Shown here in pieces: positions 1 through 7,702 of a DNA stretch of 64,000 nt (its first letter is position 1; each line of letters opens with the position of its first letter). Both the position numbers and the translations under genes were made by a program. The notes under the pieces are model-generated. The model searched no databases. It had not been told where the DNA came from and saw only the letters and a list, made by a program, of their open reading frames with translations. Where the stretch lies: the NCBI RefSeq assembly GCF_902833085.1, contig NZ_CADFEB010000003.1, positions 248,001 to 312,000 on the forward strand, given 5' to 3'. The DNA comes from Burkholderia ubonensis (GTDB taxonomy: Bacteria; Pseudomonadota; Gammaproteobacteria; Burkholderiales; Burkholderiaceae).

Positions 1-1890
1 GCGGCCGATCAGGCCGCGTCGAAATACCTGCCGGTCGACCGCATCAACCCGGGCAACGTTCATCGCCTGGTCCAGAAGTGGGTGTGGGAGTCGCCCGACA
101 ACGCGATCGTCGCGCAGGCGAACGCGGGCGGCATGAAACTATGGCCGAATGCGAACGAGGCGACGCCGCTGATGGCGGGCGGCCGGCTCTACGTGATCAC
201 GTCGCTCAGCGAGATCGCCGCGATCGACGCGGCCACCGGCAAGACGCTGTGGGTCTTCAACCCGAAGAGCTACCTGGCCGCCGACGGCGTCACCTTCGCC
301 TATCCGCCGAACATCGGCTTCGTCCAGCGCGGCGTGTCGTACTGGAAGCACGGCGACGTCGAACGGATCTTCTTCGCGACCGGCAGTGCGCTGCTGATCG
401 CGCTCGACGCGCGCACCGGCAAGCCCGACAGCACGTTCGGCAGCGGCGGCGTGGTCGACCTGAAGCAGGACCTGCGCCGCAGCGTGTCGCAGACGCTGTA
501 CGGCATGAGCTCGCCGCCGATCGTGTGCGGCGGCGCCGTGATCGTCGGCTCGAACATCCTCGATTTCCCGCTCGCGCAGCCGATGGCGCCGGGCGACGTG
601 CGCGGCTTCGACCCGCGCACCGGCCAGTTGCTGTGGACCTTCCACACGGTGCCGGAGAACGGCGAAACGGGCGCGTCCACCTGGGTCGCGAACGACAACG
701 TGAGCAGCGGCGGCGCGAACGTCTGGGCGCCGATGAGCTGCGACGGCGAGTCGGGCATCGTCTACCTGCCGGTCAGCACGCCGTCGAACGACTACTACGG
801 CGGCAAGCGGGCCGGCGACGGCTGGTTCGGCGACAGCCTGGTCGCGCTGCGCGGGCGCACCGGCAAGCTGGTCTGGAACTACCAGCTGATCCACCACGGG
901 CTGTGGGACTACGATCCGCCCGCGGCGCCGACGCTGTTCGACGTGCGGCGCGACGGCCGGCTCGTGAAGGCGGTCGCGCAGGTCTCGAAGCAGGGCTTCG
1001 TGTACGTGTTCGACCGCACCAGCGGCAAGCCGGTCTGGCCGATCGTCGAGCGGCCGGCGCCGCCGTCGACGCTGCCCACCGAGGCGGTGTCGCCCACCCA
1101 GCCGACGCCCACCCGGCCCTTGCCGTTCGACCGGCAGGGCGTCACCGACGACGACCTGATCGACTTCACGCCGGCGCTGCGCGCCGAGGCGCGCGCCACC
1201 GTCGCGAAATACGTGCACGGGCCGCTCTACACGCCGCCGTCGGTCGACCAGACGGCCACGGGCGGCACGCAGGGCACGCTGATGATGCCGGGCAACGTCG
1301 GCGGCAGCAGCTGGGCGGGCGCCGCGTACAGCCCCGAGACGGGCTACCTGTACGTGCCGTCGGTGACCAAGCCGTCCGTGATCGGGCTGTTCCCGTTCTC
1401 GACGGAAACCTATGCCGGCGTGCCGCAGATGCTGAAGATGCCCGACGGCCTGCCGATCTCGAAGCCGCCGTACGGCCGGCTGACGGCGATCGACATGCGC
1501 ACCGGCGACCACGTCTGGATGCGCCCCGTCGGCCGCGGCCCGGTCGACCATCCCGCACTCGCGGGGCTCAGGCTCGGGCCGCTGGGGTGGGATCGCCGCA
1601 GCTTCTTCATCGCGACCAGCGGCCTGCTGTTCGGCACGCAGGAAGGGATCGTCACCGCGAACCCGACGCAACTGAGCCGCACCACCACGCTGAACCTGAT
1701 CAAGAACGACGACGCGTACCTGTGGGCGCTCGACCCGCGCACCGGCCGGACGCTGCTCGAATTGCCGATGCGGTACGGCAACGCGTCGGGCTCGCCGATG
1801 ACTTACGTCACCGACGACCGGCAATACATCGTGGTGCCCGTCGGCGGCGGCGGGAATCCCGCGCGGCTGGTTGCATACGGTTTGCCCTGA
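1..1890 (+). CDS. PQQ-dependent dehydrogenase (enacyloxin oxidase-like), 5' truncated
   Basis: The reading frame is open from the first base, so the N-terminus (signal peptide included) lies outside the window; 629 residues are visible. Repeated beta-propeller blades occur (for example IDAATGKTLW, LDARTGKPD, LDPRTGRTLL), and HHGLWDYDPP near visible residue 303 resembles the catalytic region of membrane or periplasmic quinoprotein glucose/quinate dehydrogenases. There is no C-terminal cytochrome c domain. PQQ enzymes of this group act in the periplasm and oxidise secondary alcohols. From established knowledge, a quinoprotein 'enacyloxin oxidase' converts the 15-hydroxyl of enacyloxin IVa to the ketone of IIa, and the gene's place at the edge of this cluster fits that role. 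The specific substrate is inferred; the family assignment is firm. Confidence 0.9.
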   Translation, partial: AADQAASKYLPVDRINPGNVHRLVQKWVWESPDNAIVAQANAGGMKLWPNANEATPLMAGGRLYVITSLSEIAAIDAATGKTLWVFNPKSYLAADGVTFAYPPNIGFVQRGVSYWKHGDVERIFFATGSALLIALDARTGKPDSTFGSGGVVDLKQDLRRSVSQTLYGMSSPPIVCGGAVIVGSNILDFPLAQPMAPGDVRGFDPRTGQLLWTFHTVPENGETGASTWVANDNVSSGGANVWAPMSCDGESGIVYLPVSTPSNDYYGGKRAGDGWFGDSLVALRGRTGKLVWNYQLIHHGLWDYDPPAAPTLFDVRRDGRLVKAVAQVSKQGFVYVFDRTSGKPVWPIVERPAPPSTLPTEAVSPTQPTPTRPLPFDRQGVTDDDLIDFTPALRAEARATVAKYVHGPLYTPPSVDQTATGGTQGTLMMPGNVGGSSWAGAAYSPETGYLYVPSVTKPSVIGLFPFSTETYAGVPQMLKMPDGLPISKPPYGRLTAIDMRTGDHVWMRPVGRGPVDHPALAGLRLGPLGWDRRSFFIATSGLLFGTQEGIVTANPTQLSRTTTLNLIKNDDAYLWALDPRTGRTLLELPMRYGNASGSPMTYVTDDRQYIVVPVGGGGNPARLVAYGLP

Positions 1891-1913
1891 AGCCTGTTAC
1901 GAAGGAGGACATC

Positions 1914-3155
1914 GTGCTGACCACCAAGTCACGTACCCACGTTCGACCCGAGTTGTCGCTGTTGCTGCGTTCGCTCGGATCGCGCCTGGCGCAGGCGCGC
2001 CAGGCGATCGATCCCGCGCGGCTGGACCAGATCCTCGCCCAGCCGCACCTGTCCGAATACGAGCCGCGCCAGGTCGTGCACGGCCTCGAGCGGTGCGAGG
2101 CGGCGCGGCATCGCTACCAGCAGCGGCTGCTCGCGCGGACGATCCTGCAGGATCACCACTACGAATGCGACGCGATGGCCGCCGATTGCGACGAGATCTT
2201 CGCGGCGATCGCCGGCGAGAATCCCGTCGCGTCGGCCGTGCCGCTGCCGCGCGTCGATTTCCGCACGATCTCGCCCGACGCGTTCTACGAGAACTACGTG
2301 CGCCGCCCGCATCCGGTCGTGATCGAGAACGTCGGCCACGACGCGTCGTCCTACCATCTCGACGCGCTCGTCGAGCGCTACGGCGACGACATCGTGCCGA
2401 TGATGCGCATCGACACCGGCGAGAACTACGAGGGCCCGCTCGCGGAACTGCTCGAGGGCAAGTCGTACCTGGCCAACAGCGACCGGCTGTTCGTCGATCA
2501 TCCCGAGCTCGAGCAGAACCTGTACTCGTCGTCGTTCGCGCCGTACACGAAGATGACGCGCATCTCGTCGCAGCTGTTCATCTCGAACGGCGGCGCGGGC
2601 AGCCCGTCGCACTTCGGCAAGATCGCGAACACGTTCTACCAGCTCGAGGGCGTGAAGGTGTGGAGCCTCGTCGATCCGGCCTTCCTCTATCTCGTGTATC
2701 CGCTGCTGCTGCCGGGGGATGCCGTCACCGCGCTGCACTGGCAGGACGAATCGGATCACGAGCGCTGCCCGCTGTTCCGCTTCTGCCCGCGCTACGAAGC
2801 CGTGCTGCAGCCCGGCGACGTGCTGTGGAATCCGTACTACTGGTTCCATTCCGTCAAGAACCGCACCAAGCGCAGCGTGGCCGTGGCGGACCGCTGGTTC
2901 GGCGTGCCGGGCAAGGACTTCCTGAGCCCGGCGCCGCTCTACGACTTCGCGTCCACGCTGTGCCCGCAAAGCGTGGACGTCGATACCTACGTGCAGTGGA
3001 TGCAGATCCAGCAGAGCGTCACGAAGCGCAAGATCCCGTGGTACGAGCGCGTGTCGCACGGCCGCCGCTACCGGGCGTTCGATTCCGCGTACAACGCCGC
3101 CGCCTTCGGGCTGCAGCCGCCGGACCTGAGCCGCGGCGTGTTCAACCACGACTGA
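1914..3155 (+). CDS. JmjC/cupin-like 2-oxoglutarate enzyme with HxG iron motif (possible hydroxylase or halogenase)
   Basis: This 413-residue protein starts at a GTG, chosen because a strong AAGGAGG (1902-1908) lies 5 nt upstream and because the longer frame overlaps the preceding gene. The C-terminal half aligns by eye with FIH-type JmjC hydroxylases: SPSHFGKIANTFYQLEG corresponds to the FIH segment carrying the HxD motif, and PGDVLWNPYYWFHSV to the distal-histidine segment. H233 and H312 would be the two metal ligands. The carboxylate position is glycine (G235), giving HFG where the family has HxD. Loss of this carboxylate is the hallmark of non-haem iron halogenases such as SyrB2, but a water ligand and ordinary hydroxylation are also possible. 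It lies 23 nt after the dehydrogenase and just before the carbamoyltransferase, so it probably tailors the polyketide. The fold is fairly certain; the reaction is not. Confidence 0.85.
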   Translation: MLTTKSRTHVRPELSLLLRSLGSRLAQARQAIDPARLDQILAQPHLSEYEPRQVVHGLERCEAARHRYQQRLLARTILQDHHYECDAMAADCDEIFAAIAGENPVASAVPLPRVDFRTISPDAFYENYVRRPHPVVIENVGHDASSYHLDALVERYGDDIVPMMRIDTGENYEGPLAELLEGKSYLANSDRLFVDHPELEQNLYSSSFAPYTKMTRISSQLFISNGGAGSPSHFGKIANTFYQLEGVKVWSLVDPAFLYLVYPLLLPGDAVTALHWQDESDHERCPLFRFCPRYEAVLQPGDVLWNPYYWFHSVKNRTKRSVAVADRWFGVPGKDFLSPAPLYDFASTLCPQSVDVDTYVQWMQIQQSVTKRKIPWYERVSHGRRYRAFDSAYNAAAFGLQPPDLSRGVFNHD

Positions 3156-3219
3156 TCCGTTTCCCGGCGGCGGCCGCGAGCGCGGACGCCGGCCATCGAA
3201 CCTTCACGGGGGCTTCACG

Positions 3220-5013
3220 ATGAAGCGCAACTACATCGGGCTCGGCACGAGTCCGCACGATCCGTCGCTCGCGATCGTCGATTCGCGGGGCCAACTGGTG
3301 TTCGCCGAGGATTCGGAACGCTATCTGCAGAACAAGCGCGCGTGGTGCAGCCCGCCCGACGATTTCATCCGCATCGGCAAGCTGCTCGGCGAATACTGCG
3401 AGCCCGACGCGGAATTCGTGATCGTCGGCAGCTGGCGCGAGAAGTTCTTCAAGCGCCTGCACTTCTTCTCGTTCGGCCCGCTCAAGGGGCTGATCCGGCG
3501 CAAGATCGGCGCGGACAATTTCGACATGCTGCGCTGCATCGCGAGCTATGCGAACCCGCGCCACGGCATCAACACCGAGGCGCACCTGCAGCGCGTGTTC
3601 GGCCGCCGGCCCGTGATCCATCGCGAATACGAGCACCACCTGACCCACTCGGCGGCGGCCTGTTTCGGCAGCACGTTCTCCGATGCGGTCAGCGTCGTGA
3701 TCGACGGGCTCGGCGAATCGACTTCGTGCAAGGTGTTCCATTTCGATCGCGGCGTGCATCGCGAGATCTCGACCAAGCCGTCGCAAGGCAGCTTCGGCCA
3801 GTACTACAGCCTGCTCTGCGAGCTGTGCGGGTTCGACCCGATCGGCGGCGAGGAGTGGAAGGTGATGGGGCTCGCGCCTTACGGCAAAAAAAGCGACCGC
3901 TACTACGGCCTGCTGCGCAGCCTGCTCGACGTGGACGACCTGCGCATCCGCGAAGGGCGCCGCGCCGCGGCCGCGATCGGCGAGCTCGTGAAGCTGCGCC
4001 GCACGCGCGGCCAGCCGGCGCTCGATTTCGCCGATCTCGCGTACACCGGGCAGCTCGTGTTCGGCGAATTCGTCGACGAACTGCTGGCCAACGCGCATCG
4101 GCGCGGCCTGTCCGACAACCTCGTGCTGTCGGGCGGCTGCGCGCTCAACTCGGCCTACGTCGGCAGTCTCGCGGGCCGCGGGCCGTTCAGCCGCAGCCAC
4201 GTGTTCTGCGCGCCGGCCGACAACGGCAATTCGGTCGGCGCGGCGTGGCTCGCGTATCACGCGGATCATCCGGGCGCGTGGCAGCCGCGCGCCGAGGTGC
4301 AGTCGCCGTACGTCGGCAGCCGCCTGTCGGCGGACGCGCTCGGCAAGCTGCTCGAATACGGCGGCTTCGACGCGCAGCGCATGCCCGACGCGGACGCGCT
4401 GTGCCGGCGCGTCGCGACCGAGCTGAGCGAGGGGAAGATCGTCGCGTGGGTGCAGGGCCGCGCGGAATTCGGCCCGCGCGCGCTCGGCAACCGCTCGATC
4501 CTCGCCGACCCGCGCGATCCGGACGTGAAGGAGCGGATCAACGCGAAGGTGAAGTTCCGCGAGGAGTTCCGGCCGTTCGCGCCGTCGATCCTCGCCGAGC
4601 ACGCGCACGCCTATTTCGAGCACGCTTGCGATACGCCGTACATGGAGCGCGCGCTGCGCTTCCGTCCCGAGATGGCGCCGCGCGTGCCGGGCGTCGTGCA
4701 CGTCGACGGCACCGGCCGCCTGCAGACCGTCAAGCGCGAGCTGAACCCGCGCTACCACGCGCTGATCGACGCGTTCCACGCGATTACCGGCGTGCCGATC
4801 CTGCTCAATACGAGTTTCAACGTGATGGGCAAGCCGATCGCGCATTCGGTCGAGGATGCGATCGCGATCTTCGCGACGAGCGGCATCGACGTGCTCGTGC
4901 TCGACGACGTGATCGTGCGCAAGGGGCCGGCGCGGCGCGCGGCGGCGCCGGCGCAGCGCGACGACGCGCACGAGGTGCACGAGGTGCATTCACCGCTGGC
5001 GGTCGGCGACTAG
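3220..5013 (+). CDS. O-carbamoyltransferase (NodU/CmcH/TobZ family)
   Basis: This protein has 597 residues, the usual size for two-domain antibiotic carbamoyltransferases. The N-terminal Kae1-like domain begins with GLGTSPHDPSLAIV and carries the metal-binding histidine cluster H139, H140 and H143 (HHLTHSAAA). The C-terminal domain has the family motifs EFGPRALGNRSIL, FRPFAPSIL and NTSFNVMGKPI. Members transfer carbamoyl from carbamoyl phosphate to a hydroxyl through a carbamoyl-adenylate. Here the likely acceptor is the C19 hydroxyl of the polyketide, since enacyloxins carry one carbamate. A weak GGGGG lies upstream of the ATG. The C-terminus ends in a short repetitive His/Glu/Val tail (HEVHEVH). 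The gene follows the JmjC-like gene by 64 nt and converges with the minus-strand gene downstream. Confidence 0.93.
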   Translation: MKRNYIGLGTSPHDPSLAIVDSRGQLVFAEDSERYLQNKRAWCSPPDDFIRIGKLLGEYCEPDAEFVIVGSWREKFFKRLHFFSFGPLKGLIRRKIGADNFDMLRCIASYANPRHGINTEAHLQRVFGRRPVIHREYEHHLTHSAAACFGSTFSDAVSVVIDGLGESTSCKVFHFDRGVHREISTKPSQGSFGQYYSLLCELCGFDPIGGEEWKVMGLAPYGKKSDRYYGLLRSLLDVDDLRIREGRRAAAAIGELVKLRRTRGQPALDFADLAYTGQLVFGEFVDELLANAHRRGLSDNLVLSGGCALNSAYVGSLAGRGPFSRSHVFCAPADNGNSVGAAWLAYHADHPGAWQPRAEVQSPYVGSRLSADALGKLLEYGGFDAQRMPDADALCRRVATELSEGKIVAWVQGRAEFGPRALGNRSILADPRDPDVKERINAKVKFREEFRPFAPSILAEHAHAYFEHACDTPYMERALRFRPEMAPRVPGVVHVDGTGRLQTVKRELNPRYHALIDAFHAITGVPILLNTSFNVMGKPIAHSVEDAIAIFATSGIDVLVLDDVIVRKGPARRAAAPAQRDDAHEVHEVHSPLAVGD

Positions 5014-5030
5014 GACCAGGCCGGCGGCCC

Positions 5031-5057
5031 GGCCGGCCCGGCGAGCGAGGGCCGGCC
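5031..5057. terminator. GC-rich hairpin between convergent genes
   Basis: A perfect 9-bp inverted repeat (GGCCGGCCC, then GGGCCGGCC) with a 9-nt loop lies 18 nt after the carbamoyltransferase stop and 63 nt beyond the 3' end of the convergent minus-strand gene. There is no T tract on either side, so intrinsic termination is not assured. GGCC-rich runs are also expected by chance at this base composition. Its place between converging genes is what suggests a bidirectional terminator or transcript-end stabiliser. Confidence 0.35.
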
Positions 5058-5119
5058 GCGTGACGTTCGCCGGCCGCTTCGCGGCCGCGCCGTGCCCGCC
5101 GCCCGCCGCCGGCAACCGC

Positions 5120-5713
5120 TCAGTTGCCGGCCGGCTTGTCGGCCTGCTCGCGCGCGAGCCGCAGCTTGTCGCGCAGGCGCTGCCTGGCTTCCGGGTCCTT
5201 CGGCTTGACCCAGTCCCGGCCGATCCGCTCCCAGTCCGGGTCGTTCGGGTCCAGGCCGATGTCGATGATGTGCGGCGCCTGCGCGAGGAAGCAGTGGCCC
5301 TTGAACTGCAGCAGGTAGAAGCCGCGATGCGTGTCGAGATACTCGCGCGCGTCCTCGTAGGTCGGGAACCAGACGTTCAGGTTGAATTCGCTCGCGTTGA
5401 ACTTGTAGAGCTCGGTATCGGCGAAGTCGTCGTCGGCTTCCTGTTGCGCGCGCAACTGACGGTTCAATGCCGGCCAGTCGTCGTGCCCCGCCTCGCGCGC
5501 CAGCAGGTCGAGATACTTGCCGGCCGGCAGCGCGTGCAGCCGCTTGCGCAGCAGCGCGTCGTCGTCGGCGCTCAGTCCGACGTGCTCGCGCAGGCGCTGC
5601 ACGACGGGATGCCGTGCGAGCCCGCCGGAATCGTCTTCGAGCGCCTGCTTGACCGCTTTTTGCAGGCGCGCGGCCTGCAGCCGGTATTTGTCGATGGGAC
5701 TGATGGTCTTCAT
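5120..5713 (-). CDS. Conserved cluster protein of unknown function
   Basis: This 197-residue protein is read leftwards from the ATG at 5713-5711 (MKTISPIDKYRLQAARLQ). The start was chosen as the first methionine that gives an ordinary sequence; the longer frame adds an arginine-rich tail unlike real protein. I do not recognise the function. The N-terminal 100 residues are helical and charged, and a segment ending AREAGHDDWPALNRQL faintly resembles the small 'glyoxalase-related' helical domain (RQxGFxDWxxL). The C-terminal half (LYKFNASEFNLNVWFPTYEDAREYL) looks like a compact alpha/beta domain. There is no signal peptide or membrane segment. It is the only gene in the window on the minus strand, is convergent with the carbamoyltransferase and is transcribed away from the halogenase. 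By position it would match Bamb_5929. Regulator, chaperone or resistance factor are all open. Confidence 0.8.
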   Translation of the reverse strand: MKTISPIDKYRLQAARLQKAVKQALEDDSGGLARHPVVQRLREHVGLSADDDALLRKRLHALPAGKYLDLLAREAGHDDWPALNRQLRAQQEADDDFADTELYKFNASEFNLNVWFPTYEDAREYLDTHRGFYLLQFKGHCFLAQAPHIIDIGLDPNDPDWERIGRDWVKPKDPEARQRLRDKLRLAREQADKPAGN

Positions 5714-6143
5714 GGTGGTGTTCCGGAATGACGGGTTGCATCGACGATGCCCGCGCCGCACGCACGCACGCACGCATCGCGCGCGCGTGTCGCGCCCGGC
5801 CGATCGGGTCGATTCGGAATGGAACCATCTGCGCGTGCCGGCTGCTACTCGGAAATTTAGTAGGTATTCCGATTGGTGTTTCGATGGTTAAGATGATTTG
5901 CGAGGCGGATCGATCAAGCAGCGTCGATGGCGAAGCGGGTTTCGTCATCGTCACCGCGCATCCCGTTGCGAACGCGCCTCGCCCGGCAGGCCATTGCGCC
6001 TCAGTGTGCCGGACTCGTGTGAATCAATCATGTCGCGCCCGGGTCGCGCTCCCCGGATCGAATGCGGATCGGGTCGCACGGGCGGCCGGCCGTCATGAGC
6101 CTTTTTCGTCATCGAATTCGAACATTCAAGGATGGAGGCGTGG
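5714..6143. promoter_or_regulatory. Divergent intergenic region with AT-rich patch
   Basis: This 430-nt stretch separates the minus-strand gene from the halogenase and is the longest non-coding segment in the window. Within it, 5846-5906 is conspicuously AT-rich against a very GC-rich background, as expected for promoters. A weak sigma70-like pair can be read on the plus strand: TTCCGA at 5867-5872, 16 nt, then TAAGAT at 5889-5894. Short frames cross the region but none has convincing codon use. The main biosynthetic operon (halogenase through PKS and beyond) and the minus-strand gene presumably start here. The promoter hexamers are only suggestive. Confidence 0.5.
5850..5871. promoter_or_regulatory. 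Candidate 22-bp operator (CGGAA-N12-TTCCG)
   Basis: An inverted repeat with 5-bp arms (CGGAA and TTCCG) spaced 12 nt apart lies in the AT-rich patch of the divergent intergenic region and overlaps the candidate -35 element. The spacing suits a dimeric regulator. It does not match the classical Burkholderia cep/lux box (CTGT...ACAG). Five-base arms could arise by chance. Confidence 0.25.
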
Positions 6144-7691
6144 ATGGAGGCTGATGTCGCAATCATGGGGGGTGGGTTGGCGGGCCTGTCGCTGGCGCGT
6201 CAGTTGCGGCTCGAGAAGCCGGACATCCGCATCGTCGTGCTCGAGCGCGGCAAGCGTCCCGCGCAGGAGGCGAGCTACAAGGTCGGCGAGTCGAGCGTGG
6301 AGGTGGCCGCGCACTACTACGGCGAGCGCCTGAAGCTGAAGGATCACATCGACGCGGCGCAACTGCCCAAGCTCGGCCTGCGCTTCTTCTTCCCGCACGG
6401 CGACAACGGCGACGTCACGCAACGGCTCGAGATCGGGCCGAGCGACTATCCGACGGTGCCGAGCTACCAGCTCGACCGCGGCCGCTTCGAGAACTTCCTG
6501 CACGACCAGGTGGTGGCCGACGGCGTGACCGTGTTCGACCGCGCCCGCGTGCAGCGCGTCGAGCTGCGCCCCGGCGATCGCCACGAGATCGGCTTCGTGC
6601 ACGGCGACGAGGTCAGGACCGTCACCTGCCGCTGGGTGGTCGACGCGGCCGGCCGCAGCAAGATCCTCAAGCGCAAGCTCGGGCTCGAGAAGGACGGCAA
6701 CCTGCGCAACGGCGCGGTGTGGTTCCGGCTCGGCGCCGAGGTCGACATCTCCGACATGAGCGACGACCCCGAATGGCGCGCGCGCACCGGCCCGTCGCGG
6801 CGCTTCAGCACCAATCACTTCATGGGGCCGGGCTACTGGGTCTGGTTCATTCCGCTCGGCTCGGGCTCGACCAGCGTGGGCATCGTGTTCGACAACACGA
6901 TGCACAACGTGAAGGAAATGAACTCGTTCGAGAAATCGATGAACTGGCTGCGCGAGAACGAGCCGCAGTGCGCGGCGCTCGTCGAGCGCTATCGCGACAC
7001 GCTGCAGGATTTCCTCTGCTACCAGGATTACTCGTACAGCTGCAAGCAGGTGTACTCGGCGGATCGCTGGTGCATCACGGGCGAGGCGGGCGTGTTCATC
7101 GATCCGTTCTATTCGCCGGGCAGCGACTTCATCGCGTACAGCAACGAGTTCGTCGGCGACCTGATCCTGCGCGACCTGCGCGGCGAGGACATCGCACCGC
7201 TCGCGCGCGCCTACGACCGCGTGTTCCTGCAGCTCGCCGAGATCGTGTTCATGCTCTACGAAGGGCTCTACCCGAAGTTCGGCAACGGCTTCGTGATGAC
7301 GCAGAAGATCCTCTGGGACAGCGTGATCTATCTCGGCGTGACGTGCCTGCTGTACTTCAACCGCAAGTGGCACGACCTCGCGTTCCTCGGCCGCATCGAC
7401 ACCGAGCTCGCGCGCTACAACGACCTGCTGCGCTCCGTGGCCGACCACTTCAAGCGCCAGCCGATCCTGCACGACGCGTCGCTGGCCGGCGAATACGTCG
7501 ACCTGACCAAGACCTACCTGTTCGGCCGCAACCTGAACCGGGAACTGCTGATCGAGTACACCGACGACGACGCGCTGATCGCGAAGCTGCGCGAGAACAT
7601 CGGGCTGCTCGAGGAGCTGGCCGTCAGCATCCACAACAACGTCGACATCTCGCGCAACCTCCAGCCGCTGCGGGCGGCGGAACCCGCGTGA
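6144..7691 (+). CDS. Flavin-dependent halogenase
   Basis: This protein has 515 residues from the ATG at 6144. That start has a GGAGG (6134-6138) 5 nt upstream and begins just before the first Rossmann strand; an in-frame ATG at 6132 adds four residues and is the alternative. Motifs in order: GGGLAGLS (FAD-binding GxGxxG), KVGESS in the region holding the conserved lysine environment, and WVWFIPLG, an exact WxWxIP halogenase signature that separates these enzymes from monooxygenases. A later GEAGVFIDPFYSPG is typical of flavin halogenases acting on carrier-bound or free substrates. It is predicted to use FADH2, O2 and chloride to chlorinate an electron-rich carbon of the polyketide. A flavin reductase partner is not evident beside it. 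It heads the operon leading into the 2OG oxygenase 11 nt downstream. Confidence 0.93.
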   Translation: MEADVAIMGGGLAGLSLARQLRLEKPDIRIVVLERGKRPAQEASYKVGESSVEVAAHYYGERLKLKDHIDAAQLPKLGLRFFFPHGDNGDVTQRLEIGPSDYPTVPSYQLDRGRFENFLHDQVVADGVTVFDRARVQRVELRPGDRHEIGFVHGDEVRTVTCRWVVDAAGRSKILKRKLGLEKDGNLRNGAVWFRLGAEVDISDMSDDPEWRARTGPSRRFSTNHFMGPGYWVWFIPLGSGSTSVGIVFDNTMHNVKEMNSFEKSMNWLRENEPQCAALVERYRDTLQDFLCYQDYSYSCKQVYSADRWCITGEAGVFIDPFYSPGSDFIAYSNEFVGDLILRDLRGEDIAPLARAYDRVFLQLAEIVFMLYEGLYPKFGNGFVMTQKILWDSVIYLGVTCLLYFNRKWHDLAFLGRIDTELARYNDLLRSVADHFKRQPILHDASLAGEYVDLTKTYLFGRNLNRELLIEYTDDDALIAKLRENIGLLEELAVSIHNNVDISRNLQPLRAAEPA

Positions 7692-7702
7692 AAGGAGGGG
7701 AC

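Noticed and set aside
78..1913. Upstream extension of the JmjC-like gene frame
   Set aside because: The extension overlaps the PQQ dehydrogenase in another frame and translates to arginine-rich sequence; the strong ribosome site at 1902-1908 supports GTG 1914.
5714..5954. Longer N-terminus or extra small gene upstream of the minus-strand gene
   Set aside because: The frames here are arginine-rich or have no ribosome site, and the AT-rich patch fits a promoter better than coding sequence.
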